Of a DNA stretch of 64,000 bases, positions 17,712 through 24,572 are shown piece after piece. The notes beneath the pieces are model-generated. The model searched no databases, had not been told where the DNA came from, and worked only from the letters and a program-made list of their open reading frames with translations. The DNA is taken from assembly GCF_024137025.1 (NCBI RefSeq), contig NZ_JAMYJR010000002.1, positions 124,001 through 188,000 of the forward strand. The letters run 5' to 3'. Within the stretch, counting starts at the first letter, position 1. The number at the start of each line of letters is the position of its first letter. The position numbers and the translations under genes are program-made. The DNA comes from Paractinoplanes aksuensis. Its GTDB lineage: Bacteria > Actinomycetota > Actinomycetes > Mycobacteriales > Micromonosporaceae.

Positions 17712-18326
17712 ATGAATCCCATGACCACCGCACCAGTGGCCGGCCAGGACCGCAAGGCGCCTGGCCGGCCCCGCAACGCCCACGCCGACTCGGCCATCCT
17801 GGACGCGGTGCTCGACCTGCTGAGCGAGGGCCAGACCGTCGCCGCCATCTCGATCGAGGCGGTCGCGGCCAAGGCCGGGGTGGGCAAGGCGACGATCTAC
17901 CGTCGCTGGGCCAACAAAGAGGCGCTGATCATCGACGCCGTGGCCGCGCTCAAGGGCCCGGTGCCCGAGCCGGCCGGTGAGTCGGTGCGCGACGACCTGG
18001 TCACGCTGATCAAGGCCAACCGCAGCGGCCGCCACCACAGCTACACCAAGGTCACGGCGTGCCTGATGCCCGAGCTGCTGCGCGACGAGCAGATCATGAT
18101 CGGCTACCAGGCCGTGATCGAGCCCCGGCGCGAAGTCATGCGGGGGGTGCTGCGGCGCGGCATCGAGTCCGGCGAGCTGCGGGCCGACCTCGACGTCGAG
18201 CTCACGCTGCTCATGCTGGTCGGCCCCAACATGCTCAACAACCTGTTCCCCAACCAGCCCCGGGTGCCCCGCGAGGGGTTCGCCGAGTCCCTGGTCGACG
18301 CGGTGCTGCGCGGGGCGGCCGCTTAG
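17712..18326 (+). CDS. TetR family regulator of the adjacent efflux pump
   Basis: A 204-residue TetR protein. The DNA-binding domain spans about residues 20-70 (AILDAVLDLLSEGQTVAAISIEAVAAKAGVGKATIYRRW), with the KATIYRRWANKEAL recognition helix. The C-terminal domain (about 80-200) is the TetR_C ligand pocket. A second ATG at 17721 is possible. It lies 13 bp downstream of the transporter, so it is probably cotranscribed and represses its own operon through the boxes at 16024-16088. The inducer is unknown. Confidence 0.92.
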   Translation: MNPMTTAPVAGQDRKAPGRPRNAHADSAILDAVLDLLSEGQTVAAISIEAVAAKAGVGKATIYRRWANKEALIIDAVAALKGPVPEPAGESVRDDLVTLIKANRSGRHHSYTKVTACLMPELLRDEQIMIGYQAVIEPRREVMRGVLRRGIESGELRADLDVELTLLMLVGPNMLNNLFPNQPRVPREGFAESLVDAVLRGAAA

Positions 18327-18559
18327 GAAGCGAACCGGGCGTGGGCCCTCTGGCACCACGCCCGGCACGCGCCTTCGGGTCCGCGTCGCTCCCACCCCCG
18401 TTGCGGGAACGACCCCCCGTTTCGGATCCTGTCGGCATCAACCACTCTGCCGTTGTTGTGGCATCCGCATACGGAATCCGAACGAATCCGGATGTGATCG
18501 CTGGCGGTCGCCGACTACCGTCGATGCTTCTGATCCGGACGACCCCCGCGGAGCACGCC

Positions 18560-19960
18560 GTGTCGCAGTTCGCCGTGCTGCCCGACCCCGGGCAGGCGCA
18601 GACCCTCGACGAGGTCGCCGCCTGCCTGCGCCTGCTCAAGACCTGGGCCGGCAATCCGTCGTACGAGACCATCACGGCCCGGGTCAACACGCGTCGCCCG
18701 CCGGGGGAGCAGGTCGGCAAGACCACCGTCGTCGACTGCTTCCGGGCCGGGCGCCGCCGGATCGACCCCGACCTTGTGGTGGCCGTGGTCGAGGCGTTGC
18801 ACGCCGACGCCGGCTACACCAACCAGTGGCGCCAGGCCCTGCGTGTGGCCACGGGCGAGACCCGGGGCGCGGGGGACCAGGTGCGCGTGCTCGGCAGCCT
18901 GCCCGGCCTGCCGGTGGGCTTCGTCGGTCGTACGCCGCTGATCGAACCGGCCCCCCTCACCGTGCTCTCCGGCATGGCCGGGGCCGGCAAGACCACGCTG
19001 GCCCTGCACGTGGCGCATCGGCTCGCGGCGACCCAGCGGTTCGACCGGGTGCTCGCGGTCAACCTGCGCGGCAGCCACGCCGACCAGCCGCCGGCCGGGC
19101 CCGAGGCGGTCCTCGACGGCTTCCTGCGCCTGCTCGGGGTGGCCGGGCAGCACCTGCCGCACGGACTGGCCGCCCAGTCCACGGCCTACCGCAACCGGCT
19201 CTCGGGCACCCGGACGCTGGTGCTGCTCGACGACGCGGCCGACGATTCCCAGGTACGACCGTTGACCGCCCCCGGCGCGGGCAGCGTCACCCTGGTCACG
19301 AGCCGGCGCGACCTGGGCGGCCTGACCGAGGCCGACCACCACACGGTCGACGTGCTGAGCCCGGCCGAGGCGCGCGAGTTCCTGCTGGCCGCGGTGCCGC
19401 CCGGGGCTGATCCGGCGGCGGCCGACCGGATCGCCGAGACCTGTGGATACCTGCCGCTGGCGCTGGCCCGCGTGGTCGCCCACATGCGCGAGCGGCCGGG
19501 CTGGACGCCGGCCGACCACGCGGACTGGCTGGCCGAGCGCCGCCGCTCCGGGCGCCTCGATCCCCTCGTACGGCAGGCTCTGGACGTTTCGTACCGCAAC
19601 CTGCCGGGCCGGGGTCGTGAGTTGTTGCGCCTGCTGGCCCATCATCCCGGCGCCAGCTTCGACGCGCCGGCGGCCGCGGCCCTGGCCGGCGCGGCGGCCG
19701 ACGAGGCGCTGCGCGACCTGGCCGCCCATCATCTGCTGGTGCCGGCCGGGGGCGCCCGGTGGGCGATGCACGACCTGGTGCGGGTGTACGCGGCGGGTCG
19801 CTCGGCCGACGAGGATCGGCGCAGCGACCGGCGGGCCGCTCTGACCCGCCTGTTCGACCACCTGCTGACCACCGGTGCTGACGAGGCCGACTTGGCCGCG
19901 GCGGCCGACTACGCCGCGGCCGAGGGCTGGCCGTTCCCGAGTCGTCAATCTGCTAAGTAG
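18560..19960 (+). CDS. STAND (NB-ARC-type) ATPase with N-terminal HTH, C-terminus apparently missing
   Basis: About 466 residues from the GTG at 18560 (an in-frame ATG at 18524 adds 12). The N-terminal 100 residues are the actinobacterial HTH-like module beginning FAVLPDPGQAQTLDEVAACL. A P-loop GMAGAGKTT is at 138-146, Walker B is LVLLDDAA, an arginine-finger-like VTSRRDL follows and the winged-helix GYLPLALARV motif is present. In relatives this core is followed by several hundred residues of TPR sensor repeats. Here the protein stops soon after the winged-helix domain (SRQSAK), so the sensor appears lost. Such proteins act as regulators or conflict-system switches. Whether this form works is unclear. 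Confidence 0.8.
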   Translation: MSQFAVLPDPGQAQTLDEVAACLRLLKTWAGNPSYETITARVNTRRPPGEQVGKTTVVDCFRAGRRRIDPDLVVAVVEALHADAGYTNQWRQALRVATGETRGAGDQVRVLGSLPGLPVGFVGRTPLIEPAPLTVLSGMAGAGKTTLALHVAHRLAATQRFDRVLAVNLRGSHADQPPAGPEAVLDGFLRLLGVAGQHLPHGLAAQSTAYRNRLSGTRTLVLLDDAADDSQVRPLTAPGAGSVTLVTSRRDLGGLTEADHHTVDVLSPAEAREFLLAAVPPGADPAAADRIAETCGYLPLALARVVAHMRERPGWTPADHADWLAERRRSGRLDPLVRQALDVSYRNLPGRGRELLRLLAHHPGASFDAPAAAALAGAAADEALRDLAAHHLLVPAGGARWAMHDLVRVYAAGRSADEDRRSDRRAALTRLFDHLLTTGADEADLAAAADYAAAEGWPFPSRQSAK

Positions 19961-19975
19961 TTTCCAAAACGGAAA
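19961..19975. promoter_or_regulatory. TTTCC-N5-GGAAA palindrome, candidate operator
   Basis: A perfect inverted repeat TTTCC-AAAAC-GGAAA begins one base after the STAND gene stop and 20 bp before the first gene of the following operon. That operon encodes a small winged-helix regulator, so autoregulation through this site is plausible. Inferred from position and symmetry only. Confidence 0.45.
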
Positions 19976-19995
19976 GTAAGTCGTACGGTGGCCCC

Positions 19996-20400
19996 ATGAC
20001 GGATCTGAGCCCGGGGCTCGCGGCGGCGGCGCTCGCGGACATCGACCAGGCGTCGGCGGCCGTACGGCGGCACTCGCGGTGGGCCGTGCGCGCTCTCACC
20101 GCGTACGCAATCGGGACCTTGATCTTCTTCCCGGCCGGTGGGCTGCTGGAGGGCCCGGTGGTGAGCGTGGCCTGGGGCTTGTTTCTGGTGAGCGTGCTGG
20201 CCCATGTGTGGCCGCGCCGGGTTGTGGGGCGGGGGGTGCGGCGGCTGTACGTCGTGGCGGCTGTGGTGTGGACGGTGCTGTGGGTCGGGCTGGCCGTGCT
20301 GGGGCACGCGGCGTTCGCCGGGAAGGCCGGCTATTGGCTGGTGGCGGGCGTGGTGGTCGCGGGGCCGATGGCTGTCGCGGCGTGGCGGGCGCGGTCGTGA
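19996..20400 (+). CDS. Small membrane protein, four predicted TM helices
   Basis: A 134-residue protein. After a soluble N-terminus of about 28 residues (MTDLSPGLAAAALADIDQAS) come four hydrophobic stretches: LTAYAIGTLIFFPAGGLL, GPVVSVAWGLFLVSVLAHVW, LYVVAAVVWTVLWVGLAVLG and GYWLVAGVVVAGPMAVAAW. The N-terminal part resembles a peptide found fused to small membrane proteins beside winged-helix regulators. The stop overlaps the next gene as GTGA, giving translational coupling. No catalytic motif is visible; function unknown. Confidence 0.8.
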   Translation: MTDLSPGLAAAALADIDQASAAVRRHSRWAVRALTAYAIGTLIFFPAGGLLEGPVVSVAWGLFLVSVLAHVWPRRVVGRGVRRLYVVAAVVWTVLWVGLAVLGHAAFAGKAGYWLVAGVVVAGPMAVAAWRARS

Positions 20401-20723
20401 GCACGCATCCGCGGCATCAGCTGGACGCCGTCATCCATTCGCCGATCCGGCTGTCGATCGTGGCTTGTCTGGCGGCGGCCGACAAGGCCGAGTTCGCTTT
20501 CGTACGGGACACCGTGGAAGTCAGCGACTCGGTGCTCTCGCGGCAGGTCACGCTGCTGACCGAGGCCGGCTACGTGCAGGCGCGCAAGGGTTATGTGGGC
20601 AAGCGCCCGCGCACCTGGCTCTCGCTGACGGCGGCGGGGCGAGAGGCTTATACGAAGCATCTGGCCGCGCTGACCGCAATCGCCGCCACGCCCGCGCGGG
20701 TAGAAGGAAAGGCCGATGTCTGA
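20397..20723 (+). CDS. Winged-helix transcriptional regulator (MarR/ArsR-like, short form)
   Basis: A 108-residue single-domain regulator from GTG 20397, which overlaps the preceding stop. LDAVIHSPIRLSIVACL opens the winged helix, VSDSVLSRQVTLLTEAGYV is the recognition helix and RKGYVGKRPRTWLSLTAAG is the wing. Proteins of this size and pattern sit beside small membrane proteins in many actinomycetes. It overlaps the methyltransferase start by eight bases, so all three genes form one operon. It may bind the palindrome at 19961-19975. Confidence 0.86.
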   Translation: MSTHPRHQLDAVIHSPIRLSIVACLAAADKAEFAFVRDTVEVSDSVLSRQVTLLTEAGYVQARKGYVGKRPRTWLSLTAAGREAYTKHLAALTAIAATPARVEGKADV

Positions 20724-21423
20724 CAGGCCGCCCGGCACGTACGGGATCGATGCCCCGCGCCTTCTGATCGTGCCGGCCGTGCTGATGGTGGCGGGCTTTG
20801 TGCAGACCGTGCTCACCGGGCGGCCGTGGCCGATCCTCGGCGTGGTGCTGATCGCGGTGTGCTGCGGGCTCGGCCTCTACGCCTCGCGCCGCGGCAAGTT
20901 CGTGGTGTGGGCCCGCCTGCTCGACGACCTTCGTCTACGGGGCGACGAACGAATTCTCGACCTCGGCTGCGGCCGGGGCGCGCTGCTGATCACCGCCGCG
21001 CTGCGCGTCCCGCACGGCCGTGCGACCGGGGTCGACCTGTGGCGGGCCGACCAGTCCGGCAACGGCCCTGCGGCCACATGGCGCAACGCGGCCGCGGCCG
21101 GAGTGGCCGACCGCGTCGAGGTGCAGACCGCGAACATCACGGCCCTGCCGTTCCCGGACGATTCGTTCGACCTGGTGATCTCCAACCTGGTGATTCACAA
21201 CCTGAAGTCCTTTGACGACCGCGCGCGAGCCCTCGACGAGGCTGTTCGCGTTCTGCGCCCGGGTGGCCGCCTGCTGCTGGCGGACCTTAACCACACCGAC
21301 GCCTACCAGCGGCATCTCGCCGCCCGTGGCCTGACCGAGGTCTCCCGCCGCGACCTGGGCTGGCGCCAGTGGTGGTCCGGTCCCTGGCTGCCCACCCACC
21401 TCGTCTCTGGCATCCGTCTTTGA
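20716..21423 (+). CDS. Class I SAM-dependent methyltransferase with N-terminal membrane anchor
   Basis: A 235-residue protein. Two hydrophobic stretches at about residues 15-55 (LLIVPAVLMVAGFVQTVL and WPILGVVLIAVCCGLGLYA) anchor it to the membrane. The cytosolic Rossmann domain has motif I ILDLGCGRGALL, the acidic end GVDLW, motif II/post I NITALPFPDDSFDLVIS, and ALDEAVRVLRPGGRLLLADL, the standard methyltransferase_11 pattern. A decayed second copy of the catalytic half lies just downstream (21539-21905). The substrate is unknown; the neighbouring small membrane protein hints at a lipid or membrane metabolite. Confidence 0.9.
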   Translation: MSDRPPGTYGIDAPRLLIVPAVLMVAGFVQTVLTGRPWPILGVVLIAVCCGLGLYASRRGKFVVWARLLDDLRLRGDERILDLGCGRGALLITAALRVPHGRATGVDLWRADQSGNGPAATWRNAAAAGVADRVEVQTANITALPFPDDSFDLVISNLVIHNLKSFDDRARALDEAVRVLRPGGRLLLADLNHTDAYQRHLAARGLTEVSRRDLGWRQWWSGPWLPTHLVSGIRL

Positions 21424-21457
21424 GGCTGCACGGGTCGGACTGTCGGTTGCGGTGGAC

Positions 21458-21534
21458 GGTTTCGGGGGATGGGATTGACCAAAGCCGACCGTCAGGCTTG
21501 ATATCGACTTTGGCCAATCCCATCCCCCGAAACC
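21458..21534. repeat. Long hairpin: 31-bp inverted repeat with 15-base loop
   Basis: The arms are 21458-21488 and 21504-21534 and match at 29 of 31 positions; both mismatches would be G-U pairs in one of the two RNA strands. The stem begins GGTTTCGGGGGATGGG and the loop is CCGTCAGGCTTGATA. It starts 34 bases after the methyltransferase stop and lies immediately before the decayed copy of that gene. No T-tract follows, so it may be a factor-independent barrier, a dispersed palindromic repeat, or a relic of the duplication. Confidence 0.8.
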
Positions 21535-21538
21535 TTGC

Positions 21539-21905
21539 ATGGTCGTTCTGGGGGATCCGGGCTTGGGCCGGGACTCGCTGGCTGATCTCGACTGGGACCA
21601 GATCCTTGTTCTCGGCGCCGCGCTTCGGCTGGCGACGCTGGTTATGGCGGCCGCCATGCGTGAGCCCGGAGGTAGCGCGACCGGCGTCGGCCTGTGGCGG
21701 GCCGACCAGTCCGGCAGCGGCAGCGAGGCCACCTTGTGCGACGCCGCCGCGGCCGGAGTGGTCGAGCGTGGACGGCGAACATCACCGCTCGGCCGTTCCG
21801 CGACGACAGCTTCGACGTGGTGATCTGTGACCTGAAGGAGTTCCAGGAACGCATCCGCGCCCTCGGCGAGGCCGGGCGGGGGTTACGCCCTTTCGATCTG
21901 AGCGC
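21539..21905 (+). pseudogene. Decayed duplicate of the upstream methyltransferase
   Basis: The translated remnant follows the gene at 20716-21423 closely. DQILVLGAALRLATLVMAAAMR matches the motif I region without its glycines, and GVGLWRADQSGSGSEAT matches GVDLWRADQSGNGPAAT of the intact copy. After a small deletion near 21770 the similarity continues in another frame as ANITARPFRDDSFDVVICDL and then RALGEAGRGLRP. The parental motif I is destroyed and the frame is broken, so no functional enzyme can result. It shows a local tandem duplication followed by decay. Confidence 0.82.
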
Positions 21906-22027
21906 GGCCGCGCGGGAAGTGCCGTGGGGTGGCCTGACGGATCGGCCCGGGGGTTCTGGGGACGGCGAGGTCGGCGTTCTCGGCGGGCGAAGGCGTTGTC
22001 GGTGAAGCAGTCGCCGGAGGCTCCACA

Positions 22028-22642
22028 GTGGTGCTCCTGCATGGGGTCGGCGAGGACAGCCGGATGTGGGACGGTCAGCGTGAAGTCGAGAGCGAGCGGT
22101 TCCGGCTTCTCGTGCCCGACCTTCCCGGGTACGGGCGATCGCCGGGGCCGTTCAGCCTCGATGCGGCGGTTGAGTCCTTGCACGCATCGCACCGGGGTGG
22201 GCCCGTTCACCTGTACGGGCTGTCGGCGGGCGCGATGGTTGCGCTTCGGTGGGCGGCCCGCCATCCGGAGGATGTCGCCAGCCTGATCATCTCCGGGGTT
22301 CAGGTGTATCCGTCCCGGGTGCTGCTGGGGTTGCAGAGCGCGGTGCTGCGGCTGGTTCCGGCGCGTTCCTTCGACGGCGTGGCCAAGAGAACTGTGCTGG
22401 AGGCGATGACGGCACTGCGGCGGGCCGACCTGCGCGCGGATCTCACTGATGTTCGCGCCCGGACGTTGGTGCTGTGCGGGTCCAAGGACAGATTCAACCT
22501 GTCCGCTTCTCGTGCCGCTGCCGAGGGGATTCCGGGGGCAGTGCTGCGAATGGTTCCCGATGCGGGGCATGTGTGGAACAAGGAGTACCCCGACCTGTTC
22601 CACCGGACGGTCCTCGAATGGACGCTGTCCTTCCGTCTGTGA
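22028..22642 (+). CDS. Alpha/beta hydrolase, start uncertain
   Basis: About 204 residues from GTG 22028. The oxyanion segment VVLLHGVGEDSRMW, nucleophile elbow YGLSAGAM, acid LCGSKDRF and histidine DAGHVWN give a complete catalytic triad. The family normally has 15-30 residues before the HG motif, and the in-frame sequence upstream back to the stop at 21935 (ending GEAVAGGSTVV) looks like that N-terminus but has no ATG or GTG. The 5' end may therefore have been lost when the upstream duplicate decayed. It is coupled to the next gene by a GTGA overlap. Substrate unknown. Confidence 0.7.
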   Translation: MVLLHGVGEDSRMWDGQREVESERFRLLVPDLPGYGRSPGPFSLDAAVESLHASHRGGPVHLYGLSAGAMVALRWAARHPEDVASLIISGVQVYPSRVLLGLQSAVLRLVPARSFDGVAKRTVLEAMTALRRADLRADLTDVRARTLVLCGSKDRFNLSASRAAAEGIPGAVLRMVPDAGHVWNKEYPDLFHRTVLEWTLSFRL

Positions 22643-23166
22643 GGCTGCTGAGCGCCGTCTTTGCCGGGGCTCGCGATCAGTGCCGTAACGCCGGGCGGTT
22701 GAACACGTGTCAGTCGCTGCACTGGCCGAGCGCGGTCGACGGCTGCTGGGATCCGGGTTTCGGGCCGAAGACCAAGCTGCTTGTCGTCGACGCACTCACC
22801 CGGATGGCGGTGGCGAGCCCGCACAACGAGAACGCGCTGCGATCCGTGGCTGTCCGGCTCTACGGGATCTGGTGCCGGGACGCCGACCCGAGGGTCAAGG
22901 GATGTGTCGGTACGTTGATCAAGGCTCTTCTTCCGAGCCTGCGCAAGCTGGGTTACACCGGCTTCCTGCAGGGCAACCAGAAAGTCATGCTGCAGGATCT
23001 GGAGGCCGCCGGGGCCGGCGCGTCGGCCAATCCGGATGGATTCCTGGATCAGCTGGTCGTGTCGCGGTCGGCGGACCTGCAGGCGTGGACAGCGGCGTGT
23101 GGCACGGCCGAAGACCAAGCGGGCGCGTTGGCGACGGCCGCGCATGCGGGGACCCTCACGGCGTGA
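22639..23166 (+). CDS. Hypothetical protein, 175 residues
   Basis: The reading frame has good GC3 codon bias and begins with a GTG that overlaps the hydrolase stop as GTGA; an ATG at 22618 in the same frame is an alternative. The protein is helical, cysteine-containing and soluble-looking (for example GPKTKLLVVDALTRMAVASPHNENALRSVAVRL and KALLPSLRKLGYTGFLQGN, each broken here into parts of a longer helix-rich region). No family was recognised and no signal peptide is evident. The last 11 bases overlap the convergent ROK gene. Function unknown. Confidence 0.55.
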   Translation: MRLLSAVFAGARDQCRNAGRLNTCQSLHWPSAVDGCWDPGFGPKTKLLVVDALTRMAVASPHNENALRSVAVRLYGIWCRDADPRVKGCVGTLIKALLPSLRKLGYTGFLQGNQKVMLQDLEAAGAGASANPDGFLDQLVVSRSADLQAWTAACGTAEDQAGALATAAHAGTLTA

Positions 23167-24343
23167 AACGGCCGTCGAGGGGGTCGGCCAGCAGCGCGGC
23201 GAAGCCCAGGTCGGCTGCGCCGAGAAGCGTGGCGTCGTCGGCCAGGGCGGAGAGGCGCAGGGTGGCGCGTTCGCGCGAGACGGGCATGGCGTGGCGGGCG
23301 ATGCGGGCCGCTACCTGCGGGGCGGCGGCCTCGTAGACGTCGCGGAGCATGCCGCCGAAGATGACCAGGCCAGGGTTGAAGAGGTTGATCAGGTTGGCCA
23401 CGCCGATGCCGAGCCAGTCGCCGATCTCGGCTACGGCTCGGGTGGCTGCGGGGTCGCCGGTCCGGGCGTCTCGGGTCACGGCCCGGACGGCTTCGGCGCC
23501 GGAGCGGGCGGGGGTGCGGCCGGCCGCCGCGAGCAGGGCGTATTCGCCGGTCTCGGCCTCGAGGCAGCCCTGGGAGCCGCACAGGCAGGGGCGGCCGTCG
23601 ACCGGGTTGACCAGCATGTGGCCGACCTCGGCGCCGTAGCCGGCGTCGCCGCCCAGCAGTTTGCCGCCGACCAGGATGCCGCCGCCCACGCCGACGTCGC
23701 CGTGCAGGTAGATGAGGTCGGGGACGCCTACGCCGGCTCCCCGTTCGTACTCGGCCATGGCGCCCAGGTGGGCCTCGTTGCCCACGGCGACCGGGTGGCC
23801 CAGATCGAGGGCCTTGGCCAGTTCGGTGCCGAAGGCCTGGTCGACCCAGCCCATCTCGGGGCCGTAGCGGACCGTGCCGTCGCCGGGGCGGACCATGCCG
23901 CAGTAGGAGGCGCCCACGCCGGCGCAGACCGTCGCAGCGGGCGCGGCGTCGATCAGGGAGCGGCCCAGCGACACCAGTTTGCGCACGACCTGGTCGAGGT
24001 CGACGCCGATGCGGCTGCGGGGGGCCGAGCGCCGGTCGAGGATCGTGCCGCCCAGGCTGACCCGGGCCGCGGTGAGCCGGTCGACCGCGACGTCGAAAGC
24101 CAGCACGTACACGCGCTCGGACGGGCGCACGACCAGCGACGGGCGGCCGGCGCCGGTCGTACCGGAAGGGGGTTGCTCGCTGACCAGGCCGGCTGCCACC
24201 AGTTCGGCCGTGAGCGCGAGGATCGTGCTGCGGTTGACGCCCATGCGTTCGGCCAAGGCGGCGCGCGAGAGCGGCCCGCTCACATGCACGTGGTGCAGCA
24301 GGGTGCTCAGGCTCGAACTGTGTCGGTGCATCTCACCGGTCAT
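23156..24343 (-). CDS. ROK family transcriptional regulator (NagC/XylR-like)
   Basis: A 395-residue protein with an N-terminal winged helix (HVSGPLSRAALAERMGVNRSTILALTAEL, about 20-60) followed by a ROK sugar-kinase-like domain. The zinc-binding ROK signature CLCGSQGCLE is intact, the upstream GHMLVNP supplies the zinc histidine, and DVGVGGGILVGGKL is the phosphate-binding region. Proteins of this layout are usually sugar-responsive repressors. The start at 24343 is preferred; an ATG at 24331 is possible. No sugar gene is adjacent apart from glycogen phosphorylase beyond the next small gene, so its target is unclear. Confidence 0.9.
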   Translation of the reverse strand: MTGEMHRHSSSLSTLLHHVHVSGPLSRAALAERMGVNRSTILALTAELVAAGLVSEQPPSGTTGAGRPSLVVRPSERVYVLAFDVAVDRLTAARVSLGGTILDRRSAPRSRIGVDLDQVVRKLVSLGRSLIDAAPAATVCAGVGASYCGMVRPGDGTVRYGPEMGWVDQAFGTELAKALDLGHPVAVGNEAHLGAMAEYERGAGVGVPDLIYLHGDVGVGGGILVGGKLLGGDAGYGAEVGHMLVNPVDGRPCLCGSQGCLEAETGEYALLAAAGRTPARSGAEAVRAVTRDARTGDPAATRAVAEIGDWLGIGVANLINLFNPGLVIFGGMLRDVYEAAAPQVAARIARHAMPVSRERATLRLSALADDATLLGAADLGFAALLADPLDGRFTP

Positions 24344-24571
24344 CAAACGCGCCGGAACCCCGGTTGCCAAGGGCCCACGCAGGTCGACGCCCTGACCCTC
24401 CGCTTCCCGGACGTGGACCGGGCCGAGCTCGAGCGTCTCGTCCACGACACGTACGACCGGCTCAAGGACGAGGCCGCCGTCGGGAGTCACCTGGTCGCGA
24501 TGACCGAGGGCCAGGTGACCGACGAGCTGCGCCGGCGCGGCGAGACGGTGCACGTGCGCAGCGATGACTGA
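24326..24571 (+). CDS. Small three-helix-bundle dimerisation domain protein
   Basis: The end of this frame encodes LTLRFPDVDRAELERLVHDTYDRLKDEAAV and then an EGQVTDELRRRG tail, matching the small actinobacterial 'three-helix bundle dimerization domain' proteins of about 60-80 residues. The start is uncertain: GTG codons at 24320 and 24326 overlap the divergent ROK start, and no ATG is available before the helical core. The stop is one base from the convergent glycogen phosphorylase stop. Function unknown. Confidence 0.55.
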   Translation: MHLTGHQTRRNPGCQGPTQVDALTLRFPDVDRAELERLVHDTYDRLKDEAAVGSHLVAMTEGQVTDELRRRGETVHVRSDD

Positions 24572-24572
24572 G

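Noticed and set aside
21458-21534. Insertion-sequence terminal repeats
   Set aside because: The two arms are only 15 bases apart with no transposase between them; it is a hairpin, not IS ends.
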